A DNA stretch of 46,249 bases from Streptomyces xantholiticus. Lineage in GTDB: Bacteria > Actinomycetota > Actinomycetes > Streptomycetales > Streptomycetaceae. A model generated the notes under the pieces. That model was not told the DNA's origin. It saw only the letters and a program-made list of their open reading frames with translations, and did no database searches. Of this stretch, positions 33,716 through 42,008 are shown piece by piece (position 1 is the stretch's first letter; every line of letters starts with the position of its first letter). The position numbers and the translations under genes are program-made. The DNA lies in the NCBI RefSeq assembly GCF_014651015.1, contig NZ_BMWB01000041.1:1-46249 (forward strand), written 5' to 3'.

Positions 33716-34282
33716 GTGCATGTCCCCGTCGTACTTCAGGTGGCCGCGACGCCGAACTCTCCCGCTCTCGTTCTTCGCCCCTGGTGCATGGAGGACGTTG
33801 CCGCACTGGTCGAGGTGTGTCGGGATCCCGCATTGCGCCACCGGACGAGCTCTCCCGTCGAGAACGATGCTGACGGGGCGCGGTGGGTGCAGGCTCAGCA
33901 GCGGGGCTGGGCAACGGGAGACCGGTTCGGCTTCGCGGTCCTTGAGGAACAACCCGGCCCAGCTGGCGCTCAGTTGGTGGGCAACGTGGTCCTCAAGGAT
34001 GTCACCTCCGGCAAACCGGCGGCCGAAGTGGGCTACTGGACCGCGGCGCACGCTCGTGGGAAGGGAGTTGCCCCCCGCGCTCTGGAGGCGCTCACCGGCT
34101 GGGCCTTCGACACCTTCGCAGCCGACGGGCTGAAGCGTCTCGGACTCCTGCACCAGGTGGACAACCCGGCCTCGTGCCGGGTCGCGCAGAAGAGCCGTTA
34201 CGACTTCGACAGAGTCCTGCCCGCGGCGCCGCCCTCCTTTCCCCGCGATGGCCACCTGCACATACGGCGCACCGATGCCTGA
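33716..34282 (+). CDS. GNAT family N-acetyltransferase (RimJ/RimL-like)
   Basis: A 188-residue GNAT fold: ALVLRPWCMEDVAALVEVCR at the N-terminus, FGFAVLEEQPGP, LVGNVVLKDV, EVGYWTAAHARGKGVAPRAL (the acetyl-CoA loop RGKGVA at about 116-121), and LGLLHQVDNPASCRVAQKSR, as in RimJ-like enzymes. It would transfer acetyl groups to an amine on a protein or small molecule. I chose GTG at 33716, seven bases after TATGAT, as a possible leaderless start. ATG 33638, overlapping the MerR stop, is an alternative but adds 26 residues outside the fold. Confidence 0.83.
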   Translation: MHVPVVLQVAATPNSPALVLRPWCMEDVAALVEVCRDPALRHRTSSPVENDADGARWVQAQQRGWATGDRFGFAVLEEQPGPAGAQLVGNVVLKDVTSGKPAAEVGYWTAAHARGKGVAPRALEALTGWAFDTFAADGLKRLGLLHQVDNPASCRVAQKSRYDFDRVLPAAPPSFPRDGHLHIRRTDA

Positions 34283-34284
34283 GA

Positions 34285-34720
34285 TCCGCCCGTCTTCTGC
34301 GGATCGGCTGGGGCTGCTCACGCCGCGAGGTCTCGGGGCGTTCGACGAGGTGGCCGGGTTCGAAGCGGGCGCCGGCACGGACCAGAGCGACGAGGTGGGG
34401 TGCGTTCACGGCCCGCCAGCGGGCCTGGCCGGACTCGACCAGCTTGAAGACCATGGCCGGCCCGGCGGCCCGGCGGCCGGTTCCCTTGGTCACCTTCGTC
34501 CGCAGCCTCACGGGTCGCGAACGTCGACTCGATCGGATTCGTCGCCCTCGGATGCGGCCAGTGCTCGGCCGGAAAGTCGAAGAACGCCAGCAGCTCGTCC
34601 TCGTCATCGGTGATCTTCTTGCGGCCTTGGGGCACTTCGCGTCGTACTGCCGGCGAACGCGGCGACGGCCTGCACCGGGGCGCGCATGCCCCGGCGGGCG
34701 CGGTCGCGCAGCAGTCGGCT
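34285..34720 (-). pseudogene. C-terminal remnant of a second IS256-type transposase
   Basis: Pieces in several frames read QAVAAFAG, then KKITDDEDELLAFFDFPAEH, WPHPRATNPIESTFAT, RTKVTKGTGRRAAGPAMVFK and WRAVNAPHLVALVRAGARFE. This follows the conserved C-terminal region of IS256/mutator transposases (LLAFYDFPAEHW.HLRTTNPIESTFATVRHRTKVTKG), including the catalytic Glu in NPIESTF. At least two indels break it. It differs from the copy at 6741/8574. Confidence 0.75.
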
Positions 34721-35091
34721 ACCTCCTGGAAGGCATCAGGCGCAGCGCCGCCGTGCATGACGACGGCCGACATGACATGCATCTGCATGCCTGCGTCCGA
34801 GGCGACTGAGTGGCTCCTGCCCCGGCCGTGGGGCGGCTCGGTGCGTGAACCGTCTGCGGGAGCGTTGGGTCCAGTGGGAGAGTGTGCTCCGACCAGGTCT
34901 TCGGGCCGGTCTGAGCCGGGGGGTGACGCCGACTCACGTTCGCCGGCCGTCGCCCCGCGCAGCACCGGGCCGACCGCGCCTTCGGTCGCGCAGTCGGGCT
35001 GCTCGCCCGATCGGCACAACCATTTGCGGATCCCACCCGTCGCACAAGTCACCGGAGAGCCAACTCCGGTTGACGGAAAGGTATCCGCGAG
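34721..35091. other. Intergenic region upstream of the LAXTG protein
   Basis: No gene supported. A short run of GCATG/CATGC motifs occurs near 34760-34790. The ribosome site GGAAAGG for the next gene is at about 35077. Confidence 0.4.
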
Positions 35092-36732
35092 ATGTCACCA
35101 CGTACCCGACGCAGATGGTCCGCATCCCTGGCCGCCATCACGGTTCCACTCCTCGGCGCCGTACTCGTCGGCACTCCCGCGCACGCGGCCCCGACAGGCA
35201 CCCTCGACGCTCAGGACGGCCCCGTCCTGAGCCTCACCGTCGTCAGGGACGAGATCGGCCTGCCGCAGCCCGCCGACAGGACCGACCCGCCGCAGATCAG
35301 CTGGGGTCTGGAAGGTGACCCGGACGGCGGGACCGCCGAGGACGTGGTGGTGAGCATCGACGTGTCCGGCATCTCCTCCTTCACCGACGTCGGAGGCATG
35401 GACTGCCCGGACGACGTGTGCTCCTGGCCCGCCAAGGACATCGCGCCGGACGGATTCGCCGGCGGGATCCTCGACGTGAATGCCAAGCCGAGCGCCCCGC
35501 TCGGTACGACGGGCACAGCGCGGCTCTACGCCACGTCCTCCAATGCCAGTGTCGGCGGCATCACCGTGAAGGTCACCGTCGGCGCGGTCGGGCTGATCCT
35601 CAACAGAATTCCCGGAACGGACACCGCCGAGCCCGGCACTTCTCTCGACGCGCCCATCACGATCGCCAACACCGGTTCGCTGACGGCTCAGGGCGTGGAC
35701 CTGCGACTCGCCGCCACCCCGGGTCTCGGCTTCGCGCAGCGGTTCTCCAACTGCACGTACGGCACGACCGACGACATCCCCGCCGCGTCCGGCCAGACGC
35801 TGGACCAAGCGGTGTGCCACATCAGCACAGCCGTCGAGCCGGGCAAGCGGTACCGGCTTTCCACGCCGGTGGGCCTCGACGTCAAGAAGACGGCGCTCTT
35901 CGAATTCCTGGACTACGGGGTGAAACCCATGGCCGCCACCGTGCCGACGACCGCGAGCAGCGGCAGCGTGCTCGCGCTCGTGCCGGACGGCAGCGCGCCG
36001 CCGGCCACGTCCGGGACGGACCACGCGCTGTGGGCGATCAACGCGGCCAACACCGCCGATATCGCGGTCACCGGCGACAACGCCACCGCCGAGCCCGGCG
36101 ACGCCGTCACACTGACGGCGAAGGTCCGCAACAACGGCCCCGCGTCCTTCAACCTCCTCACCTCCGACGACCAACTCGGGCTGCTGGTCGACATCCCCAA
36201 GGACACGACGGCGGTGAAGGTACCGGAGCGCTGCCGTCCCTGGACGGGCGGAGGCATGGGCGAACCGGGTCTCGGCGCCCCGCAGTACATCTGCGCCATC
36301 GGCTCGCCGTTCACCGTCGGCCAAGTCGCGACGCTGCCGTTCACGGTGAAGATCGACAAGGACGCGCCCACCGGGACCACCGGGACCACCGGCGAGGTTC
36401 GCGCCATGTCTGTGAACGGCGGGGAGCTGGCGTACGACAGCAACAAGGCCAACAACACGGCTCGCTTCACGGTGCATGTGAAGGGCGCTGCGGGAACCGG
36501 TGGTTCAGCGGGCTCGGGCGGCAACCAGCCGCAGCCCCAGACCACGGGCCTGCCCCAGGACACCACGGACACCACGGACACCACGGACACCACGGGCGCC
36601 CTTGCCAAGACCGGCAGCAGCGGCACACTGGCGTTCGCCTGTGCAAGCGTGGCGGCCCTCATCGCGGGCGCCTTGCTGATGGCCACGGTCCGCCGGCGCA
36701 GGGCCCGGGCCACGGCAGGGCCTCTGACGTGA
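35092..36732 (+). CDS. Secreted surface protein with LAXTG sortase signal
   Basis: A 546-residue exported protein. The signal peptide covers 1-32 (RTRRRW, a hydrophobic core, then cleavage after AHA). Beta-rich repeats of DUF11/CARDB character follow (DAPITIANTGSLTAQGVDLR at about 195; GDAVTLTAKVRNNGPASFNL at about 345). A Gly/Gln/Pro and Asp-Thr-Thr repeat linker leads to the sorting signal LAKTG at about 509-513, a hydrophobic helix and an RRRRAR tail. LAXTG is the class E sortase motif used for chaplins and other Streptomyces wall proteins. It is probably wall-anchored; function unknown, possibly adhesion. Confidence 0.88.
   Translation: MSPRTRRRWSASLAAITVPLLGAVLVGTPAHAAPTGTLDAQDGPVLSLTVVRDEIGLPQPADRTDPPQISWGLEGDPDGGTAEDVVVSIDVSGISSFTDVGGMDCPDDVCSWPAKDIAPDGFAGGILDVNAKPSAPLGTTGTARLYATSSNASVGGITVKVTVGAVGLILNRIPGTDTAEPGTSLDAPITIANTGSLTAQGVDLRLAATPGLGFAQRFSNCTYGTTDDIPAASGQTLDQAVCHISTAVEPGKRYRLSTPVGLDVKKTALFEFLDYGVKPMAATVPTTASSGSVLALVPDGSAPPATSGTDHALWAINAANTADIAVTGDNATAEPGDAVTLTAKVRNNGPASFNLLTSDDQLGLLVDIPKDTTAVKVPERCRPWTGGGMGEPGLGAPQYICAIGSPFTVGQVATLPFTVKIDKDAPTGTTGTTGEVRAMSVNGGELAYDSNKANNTARFTVHVKGAAGTGGSAGSGGNQPQPQTTGLPQDTTDTTDTTDTTGALAKTGSSGTLAFACASVAALIAGALLMATVRRRRARATAGPLT
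36559..36594 (+). repeat. 9-bp tandem repeat (Asp-Thr-Thr) before the sorting signal
   Basis: GACACCACG occurs four times in tandem, encoding DTT units in the wall-spanning linker of the LAXTG protein. The copy number may vary between strains. Confidence 0.85.
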
Positions 36733-37092
36733 AGGAGCCGAAGCGAGTGGTGGCGAAGTCGTCGACCGCTGGCGCGCCCTGCCTGCGCACCGCCGCGATA
36801 TTGGCGGTCGTGGCCACCGTAGTCATGGGTGCGGAGGTGCGCATGCCCACAATGGGGCCGCTGCCGTAGCCTCCGGGAGGTGGCCTCGATGGCCCCGGAC
36901 GACGCTTCGTCCGGGGCCTCGTCACGCGTCGGCGTCCGTGCGGCCGGGCGGGCGCACCGAGCAGGCCGACGAGACGTGCGTGGCCGACGGACGAGTGCCG
37001 TGCCCGTGCTGCCGGCCCTCGCCCTGTCGCGTCATCGCGCCCCCAGTGGCGGACGCCGTTCAGCACCCAATGTCGGGGCCGACCGCACCGCC
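36733..37092. other. Gap with terminator
   Basis: It contains the hairpin at 36891-36918. A short frame with CPCC (GRVPCPCCRPSPCR, near 36995-37035) might be a remnant of a CPCC-type Cys protein, but nothing else supports it. Confidence 0.35.
36891..36918 (+). terminator. Hairpin terminator after the LAXTG gene
   Basis: GGCCCCGGACGA and TCGTCCGGGGCC form a perfect 12-bp stem with loop CGCT. Confidence 0.7.
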
Positions 37093-37311
37093 GTGGACGA
37101 TGGCGCCCTCACCGACGACGGCGCCATCGCCGCCGTGGTCATCGGCTCCGGCAGCCAGGTCGTATGGGCCTGCTACGTCGACGACGCACCTGGGCGCCGG
37201 AAGAGGCCTTCCGGCAAGCTGAGCGAGGGGACCGTTGTGTGGGAGCGGGGGGCCAGGTACTGGCGTCTGCGCACCCAGCACGACCCCGAGGGCAAGCGGC
37301 AGGCCGACTGA
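37093..37311 (+). CDS. Small hypothetical protein
   Basis: A 72-codon GC3-rich frame reading DDGALTDDGAIAAVVIGSGS, then QVVWACYVDDAPGRRKRPSG and VVWERGARYWRLRTQHDPEG. GTG at 37093 is the nearest start; no good ribosome site is seen and the frame is open upstream. A very strong terminator 17 bases after its stop supports an expressed gene end. I do not recognise the family. It could be the 3' part of a longer, broken gene. Confidence 0.4.
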   Translation: MDDGALTDDGAIAAVVIGSGSQVVWACYVDDAPGRRKRPSGKLSEGTVVWERGARYWRLRTQHDPEGKRQAD

Positions 37312-37327
37312 CCCGGCCGCACAGAAG

Positions 37328-37369
37328 CGAGGAGGGCGGTCACCCCGACGCAGGTGACCGCCCTCCTCG
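37328..37369 (+). terminator. Strong 17-bp hairpin terminator
   Basis: CGAGGAGGGCGGTCACC pairs perfectly with GGTGACCGCCCTCCTCG around an 8-base loop, just after the stop at 37311. Confidence 0.85.
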
Positions 37370-37487
37370 TGCGTTCCGGAGGTATCGCCCCACGCGCCGA
37401 CCGGCAGTCTTTTGCTGCTCCTTGATCATTTCGGCTAGGTTCCCGAGAGTTCAACTGATCTGCAGAACCTCACGTAAGGGTCCCTCG

Positions 37488-38171
37488 ATGCGTACCAAGC
37501 AGGCCGTTGCGGCCGTCGCCGCCCTCCTGGCTCTCACGGCCACTTCCTGCGATGACGACGGCGGTCAGTCCGAAAGTCAGAGCGGTCAGGCGTCCACGGG
37601 CAAGAACGGAGGTCAGGCCGGTAGCGGTGCGGACGGCAACGGCACCGCCGGCACGGACGGGGTGGAGGCCCAACTCGCCACGGTTGCCGGCGCGGACGAA
37701 CTGATACGGCTGATCAGCAACGTGACGACGTGCGAATACGCGTCGACGGAGCCCAAGGACACGGTTTTCGGCGACATCGACGGCTCCTCGTCGGACAGCG
37801 CGGTGGCCGAGATGTCGAAGACGAACGCCGCGTGGGGCATCAAGGAACGCGCGACGTGTGACGGAGTCGACGGCAGCGCCAGTAATGGCCACGTGTTGTT
37901 GGTCGTCAGCGACATGGCCCGGTTCGAAGCCGAGTTCAAGGCCCGCCAGGAAGCCGATCTCGCCGCCGGCGAGGGGGACCCCCGAACGCGCTGGTTCGTC
38001 GGCCAGAACTTCGCCGTGCGTATTTACGCCACCGACAGCGACGAGAGGGACATGCTGTCTCTCGGCACGCTCGGCCTGAACTGCGCGCCCAACTATGCGG
38101 CTCCGCCCAACTCCACGACCCAGGAAGCACTCGTCGACGGCTGCATCCTGACCAACTTCGTCGACGCCTGA
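37488..38171 (+). CDS. Secreted lipoprotein
   Basis: A 227-residue lipoprotein. The signal is RTKQAVAAVAALLALTATSC with lipobox ATSC (Cys 21), followed by a Gly/Ser/Gln/Asn-rich linker (22-60). The outer domain has conserved-looking Cys residues (TTCEYAS, RATCDGVDG, LNCAPNY, DGCILTNF) that could form two disulfides. The pattern resembles DUF3558-like actinobacterial lipoproteins, but I am not sure. The start is set by AAGGG seven bases upstream. It should be anchored in the outer leaflet of the plasma membrane. Confidence 0.8.
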   Translation: MRTKQAVAAVAALLALTATSCDDDGGQSESQSGQASTGKNGGQAGSGADGNGTAGTDGVEAQLATVAGADELIRLISNVTTCEYASTEPKDTVFGDIDGSSSDSAVAEMSKTNAAWGIKERATCDGVDGSASNGHVLLVVSDMARFEAEFKARQEADLAAGEGDPRTRWFVGQNFAVRIYATDSDERDMLSLGTLGLNCAPNYAAPPNSTTQEALVDGCILTNFVDA

Positions 38172-38327
38172 CGAACGGCTGCCGGACTGAAGTCCGGGAC
38201 CCGGTTTGCCAACCCCGGCCAGGCGGCCCGGGGGCGGCAATGAACGGAGACGACTGCCCGCCCCGGTCGGCTCCATGTGCCGATCGGCCCCGAGCATCCC
38301 GGCCCGCGTTGATTAAGGCGCGCTTCG

Positions 38328-38937
38328 TCATGCCGGCACCCCGGCCTCGTCCATGACCACGGCCATCTCACCCGGGGGAAGGGCGGGGTTGGCACCCGCG
38401 CTGCGGGCCAGCTCGGGCACGGCGAGGGCCTCGAGGAGCCGGTGGAGCGGCAGGCGCGGGTCGCCGGCTGCCGCCTGGCGCGTCCGGACATCCGGGTCGT
38501 GGCTGAGCCGTTCGATCAGATCGGGGCCGGCGGCGGGGTCGCGGACTGCACAGCGCGCTCCGTACGGACGGTTCGGGGTCTTCGAGGAGACGCCCGCACA
38601 CGGCGTCCGGCAGAGGACGGACCTTCGTCCGGGGATCGTGGGTCCACTCGGGCCCGTATGCGACGGCGGCGCGCACCTTGGGCGAGGGGTCGCCCGCGAG
38701 CCGGGCGCGCTGCTCGGGCTCCGCCTGGCCGCTCGTCGCGAACTGGACTCGCGTGTCCAGGACCGGGTGGGTGAGGACAGCCGCCACGGCCGACTCGGGC
38801 AGCCCCGGCCGGTGGAGGGCTTGGAAGGGCGGGCCGTGGCCCCCGCCGTCGAAGGCGATCAGCCGCAGCAGCAGCGGTGTGGGGAGGGCGGGGTTGGCGG
38901 CGACTCCGTCCAGCGCGGAGGAGTAGAAGGCGACCAC
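38328..38937 (-). pseudogene. Leucine-rich-repeat-variant/HEAT-like protein, frameshifted
   Basis: GTG at 38937, with GGAG upstream, begins VAFYSSALDGVAANPALPTP. Repeats follow (AVAAVLTHPVLDTRVQFATS, ARLAGDPSPKVRAAVAYGPE, RLLEDPEPSVRSA). A frameshift near 38555 moves the rest to another frame: RDPAAGPDLIERLSHDPDVR, RQAAAGDPRLPLHRLLEALA and ANPALPPGEMAVVMDEAGVP, with a stop at 38328. The repeat pattern is the Streptomyces LRV/HEAT type. One indel separates it from an intact gene of about 200 residues, so a sequencing error cannot be excluded. Confidence 0.7.
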
Positions 38938-39074
38938 GTCTCAGCTCCCCAACCCGTCGCTTTGCGCGCAGCCCTTCGGACGCCTATGCCGGCATCGGCC
39001 TTTCGGGGCAATTTGCCGTCATCCTGCCACGAGCCGGGCTGCCTCCGCACGTGATCACCGAGAGCCCGCACTAC

Positions 39075-39330
39075 GTCAGGTGTCCGCTACCACGTCGACA
39101 ACGGCGTGAAGTGGGCGAACCTGACCGTGACTTTCCGCCGTACCGGCGCGTGCAGGCCTTCGTCCGCCGCTGGCAGCTCACGGGTCTGCTCACCGAGCTC
39201 CACGACCGGCTGCGTGACAAGGTCCGCGAGAAGGAAGGCCGCACGCCGGTTGCGACCGCGGCGATCGTGGACTCGCAGTCGGTGCGGGCGGCAGGCCCGT
39301 CCGGTCACCGACGCGATGCCTTCATGCCCC
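39075..39330 (+). pseudogene. Fragment of an IS5-family transposase
   Basis: The plus strand reads YHVDNGVKWANL, then in another frame FPPYRRVQAFVRRWQLTGLL, TELHDRLRDKVREKEGRTPV and ATAAIVDSQSVRAA. This matches the N-terminal half of ISL2/IS5-type transposases up to the first catalytic Asp (IIDSQSVKAA). It breaks off after SVRAAGPSG. It is not the same subgroup as the element at 6946-8568. Confidence 0.75.
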
Positions 39331-39435
39331 GGCGGCCAGCGTCCCCATGACGTGGTGAACACGTTCGGCCGGACCTCTGCGGCCCAGCACCGCGCGACAG
39401 CCCAGAGATGCACCAGGCACCCAAGGTGACAAGAC

Positions 39436-39452
39436 AGGTGACAAAGCACTAC
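39436..39452 (+). repeat. IS701-like end, forward copy
   Basis: GGTGACAAAGCACTACC is the reverse complement (one mismatch) of the end at 40350-40366. The two ends face away from the DUF4360 gene between them, so element remnants flank that gene on both sides. Confidence 0.5.
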
Positions 39453-39559
39453 CAGGAGTGTGTCTCAGTAACCGGCAACTGGCGGGCGACGTGCAGCATT
39501 GGGTCTGGTCAACCGGCCCGGCGGCCGACACGTCGGGCGCCGGGCCGGCTACGCGGGCA

Positions 39560-40216
39560 TCAGCGCGCCGGGCACTTCTTCCAAGCGAAGTGGTACTTGG
39601 TCGTGAAGCTGCCGTCTGTCGAGTCCATCGCCATGAAGCTGGTGGTGTTGGTCGTGTCGGAGCGTCCTCCGTCCACGAGCAGCTCGGTGTTGATGTTGAA
39701 GTTCCGCTCCTCACCGCAGGGCTTGTGGACGAGGGCGTGGATGGCAGTTGTGTCGGAGACCTGCCAGTTGTTCTGGAGCGGGCCGTGGAACCGGTGGCTG
39801 CGGTACGACGTCCGGGACATGCCCTGGAAGTAGTAGCTGGCCCGCTGCGTGGCGCTCGCACCGTTCTGCAGGCTGGCGAAGCCGCGATAGTCGGCCTTGG
39901 CGATGGCATAGGTGAAGCCCTGCGGGGCGTACACGTTCAAGCCGAGCTGGCAGTTCTTGCGGAAGTCGGTCGGCTTGGCGCCCTTGCCGACCTGAGCGAG
40001 GTACTCGCTGTAGGTGATGGTGAAGGCCGTGTTGTCCGGCGCGACGGCCACGGTTGCGCTGCCGGGTCGGCAGCCCGAGCCGTTGACGGAGACGAGGTCG
40101 ATGGGGACCTTGTCGGGCGGGGCGGGGGATTTCATGACCGCCGTGGTCCCCGAGGACGGGGTGAAGGCGGCAACAAGTGCCGCCGTGGCGCCACCGATGA
40201 ACATTGTTCTGAACAT
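39560..40216 (-). CDS. DUF4360 secreted protein
   Basis: A 218-residue exported protein with signal peptide MFRTMFIGGATAALVAAFTP, cleaved around 20-28. The mature part has the DUF4360 pattern: VPIDLVSVNGSGCRPGSATV, TAFTITYSEYLAQVGKGAKP, FRKNCQLGLNVYAPQGFTYA, YRGFASLQNGASATQRASYY, and a C-terminal Cys in WKKCPAR. Four Cys could make two disulfides. DUF4360 proteins are small secreted proteins of fungi and actinomycetes with no established function. GGAAGGGA precedes the ATG. The gene lies between two inverted IS701-like ends. Confidence 0.88.
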   Translation of the reverse strand: MFRTMFIGGATAALVAAFTPSSGTTAVMKSPAPPDKVPIDLVSVNGSGCRPGSATVAVAPDNTAFTITYSEYLAQVGKGAKPTDFRKNCQLGLNVYAPQGFTYAIAKADYRGFASLQNGASATQRASYYFQGMSRTSYRSHRFHGPLQNNWQVSDTTAIHALVHKPCGEERNFNINTELLVDGGRSDTTNTTSFMAMDSTDGSFTTKYHFAWKKCPAR

Positions 40217-40349
40217 GGGGTCCCTTCCGATCGCTCAGTGCGCCCGCTCGAACCACTTCGATGGGGCCGTCACCCATAGCGACACAAAGTCGACCATGAT
40301 GTGACTCGCAGTCGCGGGACCCACGCCGAACACTTGCCACGTGGGCCAG

Positions 40350-40600
40350 TAGTGCTTTGTCAGGTGGTGTCGTGGGGCTGCCATGACAGGGTCTGTTGGC
40401 AGGTGGGGCAGGTGCCGGTCCAGGTGGCGACGAGGTGTTGGAGGAGACCCAGGGCCTGATAGACGGTCAGGCCAAGGCAGGGGCTCTTGGGCTCCTCCGC
40501 TGTTCGGTCAGGCACAGGTGGGCGGCGGTGACGAGTGACATGGCGGTGCCGGCCGATGAACGAGCGGCCCTCGAAGGGCCTCATCTCGCGCCCCGGTGCT
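40350..40600 (-). pseudogene. C-terminal remnant of an IS701-like transposase with its end
   Basis: The minus strand reads MRPFEGRSFIGRHRHVTRH, then (other frames) LVTAAHLCLTEQRRS. It ends AGLLQHLVATWTGTCPTC-like and stops close to the TAGTGCTTTGTCA end. The order FEGRSxxGxHRHxxLVTAAHxFL is the end of IS701-type DDE transposases. Everything upstream of about 40600 is missing, so it is a 250-base remnant. Confidence 0.6.
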
Positions 40601-40619
40601 GCCCCGGTGGTGACGGTCC

Positions 40620-40650
40620 CGCACGGGCCTGCTCCTACGATGGGCCCATG
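40620..40650 (+). promoter_or_regulatory. Possible leaderless promoter of the DUF6153 gene
   Basis: TACGAT lies six or seven bases before the ATG at 40648, leaving no room for a ribosome site. This is the arrangement of leaderless Streptomyces messages. No good -35 hexamer is seen at the standard distance. Confidence 0.4.
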
Positions 40651-41049
40651 ACCCACAGCACGGGATCGAGCCGCCGCCCCGCCGGGCGGCTGTTTGTGCT
40701 GCTGGTGATGGCGGTGCTGACCGGCGTGCTCAGCATGCACGCTCTCGGCCCCACCGAGACGCCGACAGGCCCATCGGATGCCGGGCACGAGATGGTGATG
40801 GCCATGGCCGCCGACACTCCACACGCGAGCGCGAGATGCTCGCACATGGACGGCAGTTCGGATCACCTTGATCACGCGGACGGAACGTGTGCGGCGGCCG
40901 GGATCGGCTCCGCGTACGCGCCGCCCGCGCTGACCAGCGCCCCGATGCACGCCCCTTCCGCTTCCGCCTCGGCGGCGAGCTCTGCCGCGCCGGCCGAGGG
41001 CGGCCGGGCACCGCCTGACCTTTCTGAGCTGCAACTCCTGCGGATATAG
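40648..41049 (+). CDS. DUF6153 family membrane/secreted protein
   Basis: A 133-residue protein with one N-terminal hydrophobic helix (about 14-31, LFVLLVMAVLTGVLSMHALG) and a His/Met/Cys-containing outer part (GHEMVMAMA, ARCSHMDGSSDHLDHADGTC). It ends in an Ala/Ser/Pro-rich tail and PDLSELQLLRI. This is the DUF6153 layout, and these genes commonly precede DUF305 genes as here. The Met and His residues suggest metal (copper) contact outside the membrane. The start is probably leaderless. Confidence 0.75.
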   Translation: MTHSTGSSRRPAGRLFVLLVMAVLTGVLSMHALGPTETPTGPSDAGHEMVMAMAADTPHASARCSHMDGSSDHLDHADGTCAAAGIGSAYAPPALTSAPMHAPSASASAASSAAPAEGGRAPPDLSELQLLRI

Positions 41050-41172
41050 AGCGGCCCGCACGGCACCCCCTGCCCGGATGTTCCGGTGACGGGTGCCGCG
41101 CTTTCCTACGCCCTCATCCCAAAATCACTCGCGCGCCGCTGTGTCGTGGCTGCGCGCACAAGGAGTTGCACC

Positions 41173-41799
41173 GTGAACAGCAAGCGATCCCTCGTCCGCC
41201 GTACCGCCGCCGTGGCTGCCGCAGCGGCGGCTGTCCTCGTCGTTGCCGCCTGTGGCGGGAACGGTGACAGTTCGGCCGGCCACGACGGCCACACCACGAA
41301 GTCCCCGTCCGCCTCGGCGCCGGCCTCGAAAGGTCAGCGCAACGGGGCCGATGTCGCGTTCGCCAAGGGGATGATCCCGCACCACCGACAGGCGGTGGAG
41401 ATGGCCGACCTTGCGCCGTCCCGGGCCGAGTCGGCTGAGGTGAAGAAGCTCGCCGGGCAGATCAAGAAGGCCCAGGACCCGGAGATCAAGACACTGTCCG
41501 GGTGGCTGACCTCCTGGCGCGAGGAGGTGCCCGCGGAGGGCGCCATGGATCACTCCGCGCACGGCACGGGCGGCATGATGACGGCCGAGGAGATGGACGA
41601 ACTCGAGAGCTCCTCCGGCAAGGCGTTCGACACCGCCTTCATGGAGATGATGATCAAGCACCACGAAGGCGCTGTGGCGATGGCGAAGACCGAGCAGGCC
41701 GATGGTGCCTACGCGCCGGCCAAGAAGATGGCCGGCGCGATCATCACTTCCCAGACGGCCGAGATCACCCAGATGAACAATCTGCTCGGCAAGAACTGA
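41173..41799 (+). CDS. DUF305 lipoprotein (copper-associated)
   Basis: A 208-residue lipoprotein. The signal has lipobox VAAC (Cys near 27), followed by a Gly/Ser/His linker. Two DUF305 half-repeats follow: DVAFAKGMIPHHRQAVEMAD (about 60-79) and DTAFMEMMIKHHEGAVAMAK (about 151-170), each with the HH pair. Between them lies a Met/His-rich loop (MDHSAHGTGGMMTAEEMDEL). DUF305 four-helix proteins bind metal, and many are copper-induced. AGGAG precedes the GTG. It follows DUF6153 by 123 bases and ends before a strong terminator. Confidence 0.93.
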   Translation: MNSKRSLVRRTAAVAAAAAAVLVVAACGGNGDSSAGHDGHTTKSPSASAPASKGQRNGADVAFAKGMIPHHRQAVEMADLAPSRAESAEVKKLAGQIKKAQDPEIKTLSGWLTSWREEVPAEGAMDHSAHGTGGMMTAEEMDELESSSGKAFDTAFMEMMIKHHEGAVAMAKTEQADGAYAPAKKMAGAIITSQTAEITQMNNLLGKN

Positions 41800-41815
41800 C
41801 CGGACCGCCGGACAG

Positions 41816-41842
41816 GGGGCGGGCGCCGCCGGCGCCCGCCCC
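41816..41842 (+). terminator. Hairpin terminator after the DUF305 gene
   Basis: GGGGCGGGCGCC and GGCGCCCGCCCC form a perfect 12-bp stem with a 3-base loop, 17 bases after the stop. Confidence 0.8.
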
Positions 41843-41935
41843 GGGCAACTTCATCCGTCGTTGTCCTTTCGAGAACTGGACCGGGACCCCTGCTCGCCTA
41901 CTACGGGCCGACCGTCACAGACGACGGAACACCGC

Positions 41936-41964
41936 TGGATTAATACCCCCAGGGGGTATATAGT
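41936..41964 (+). promoter_or_regulatory. CsoR-like operator inside a promoter
   Basis: ATACCCCCAGGGGGTAT at 41943-41959 is a 17-base palindrome of the CsoR copper-repressor type. It fills the 17-base spacer between TGGATT (-35, 41936-41941) and TATAGT (-10, 41959-41964). A repressor bound here would block RNA polymerase, and copper would release it. No csoR gene is in the window, so a chromosomal regulator is implied. Confidence 0.8.
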
Positions 41965-42008
41965 GTGGTGTGAGCCCGGTGAACGGACCACACTGGACGG
42001 GAATGGGG

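Noticed and set aside
36938..37222. CPCC-type Cys-rich protein
   Set aside because: Only the first few residues fit, and the rest lacks the expected Cys and Trp residues.
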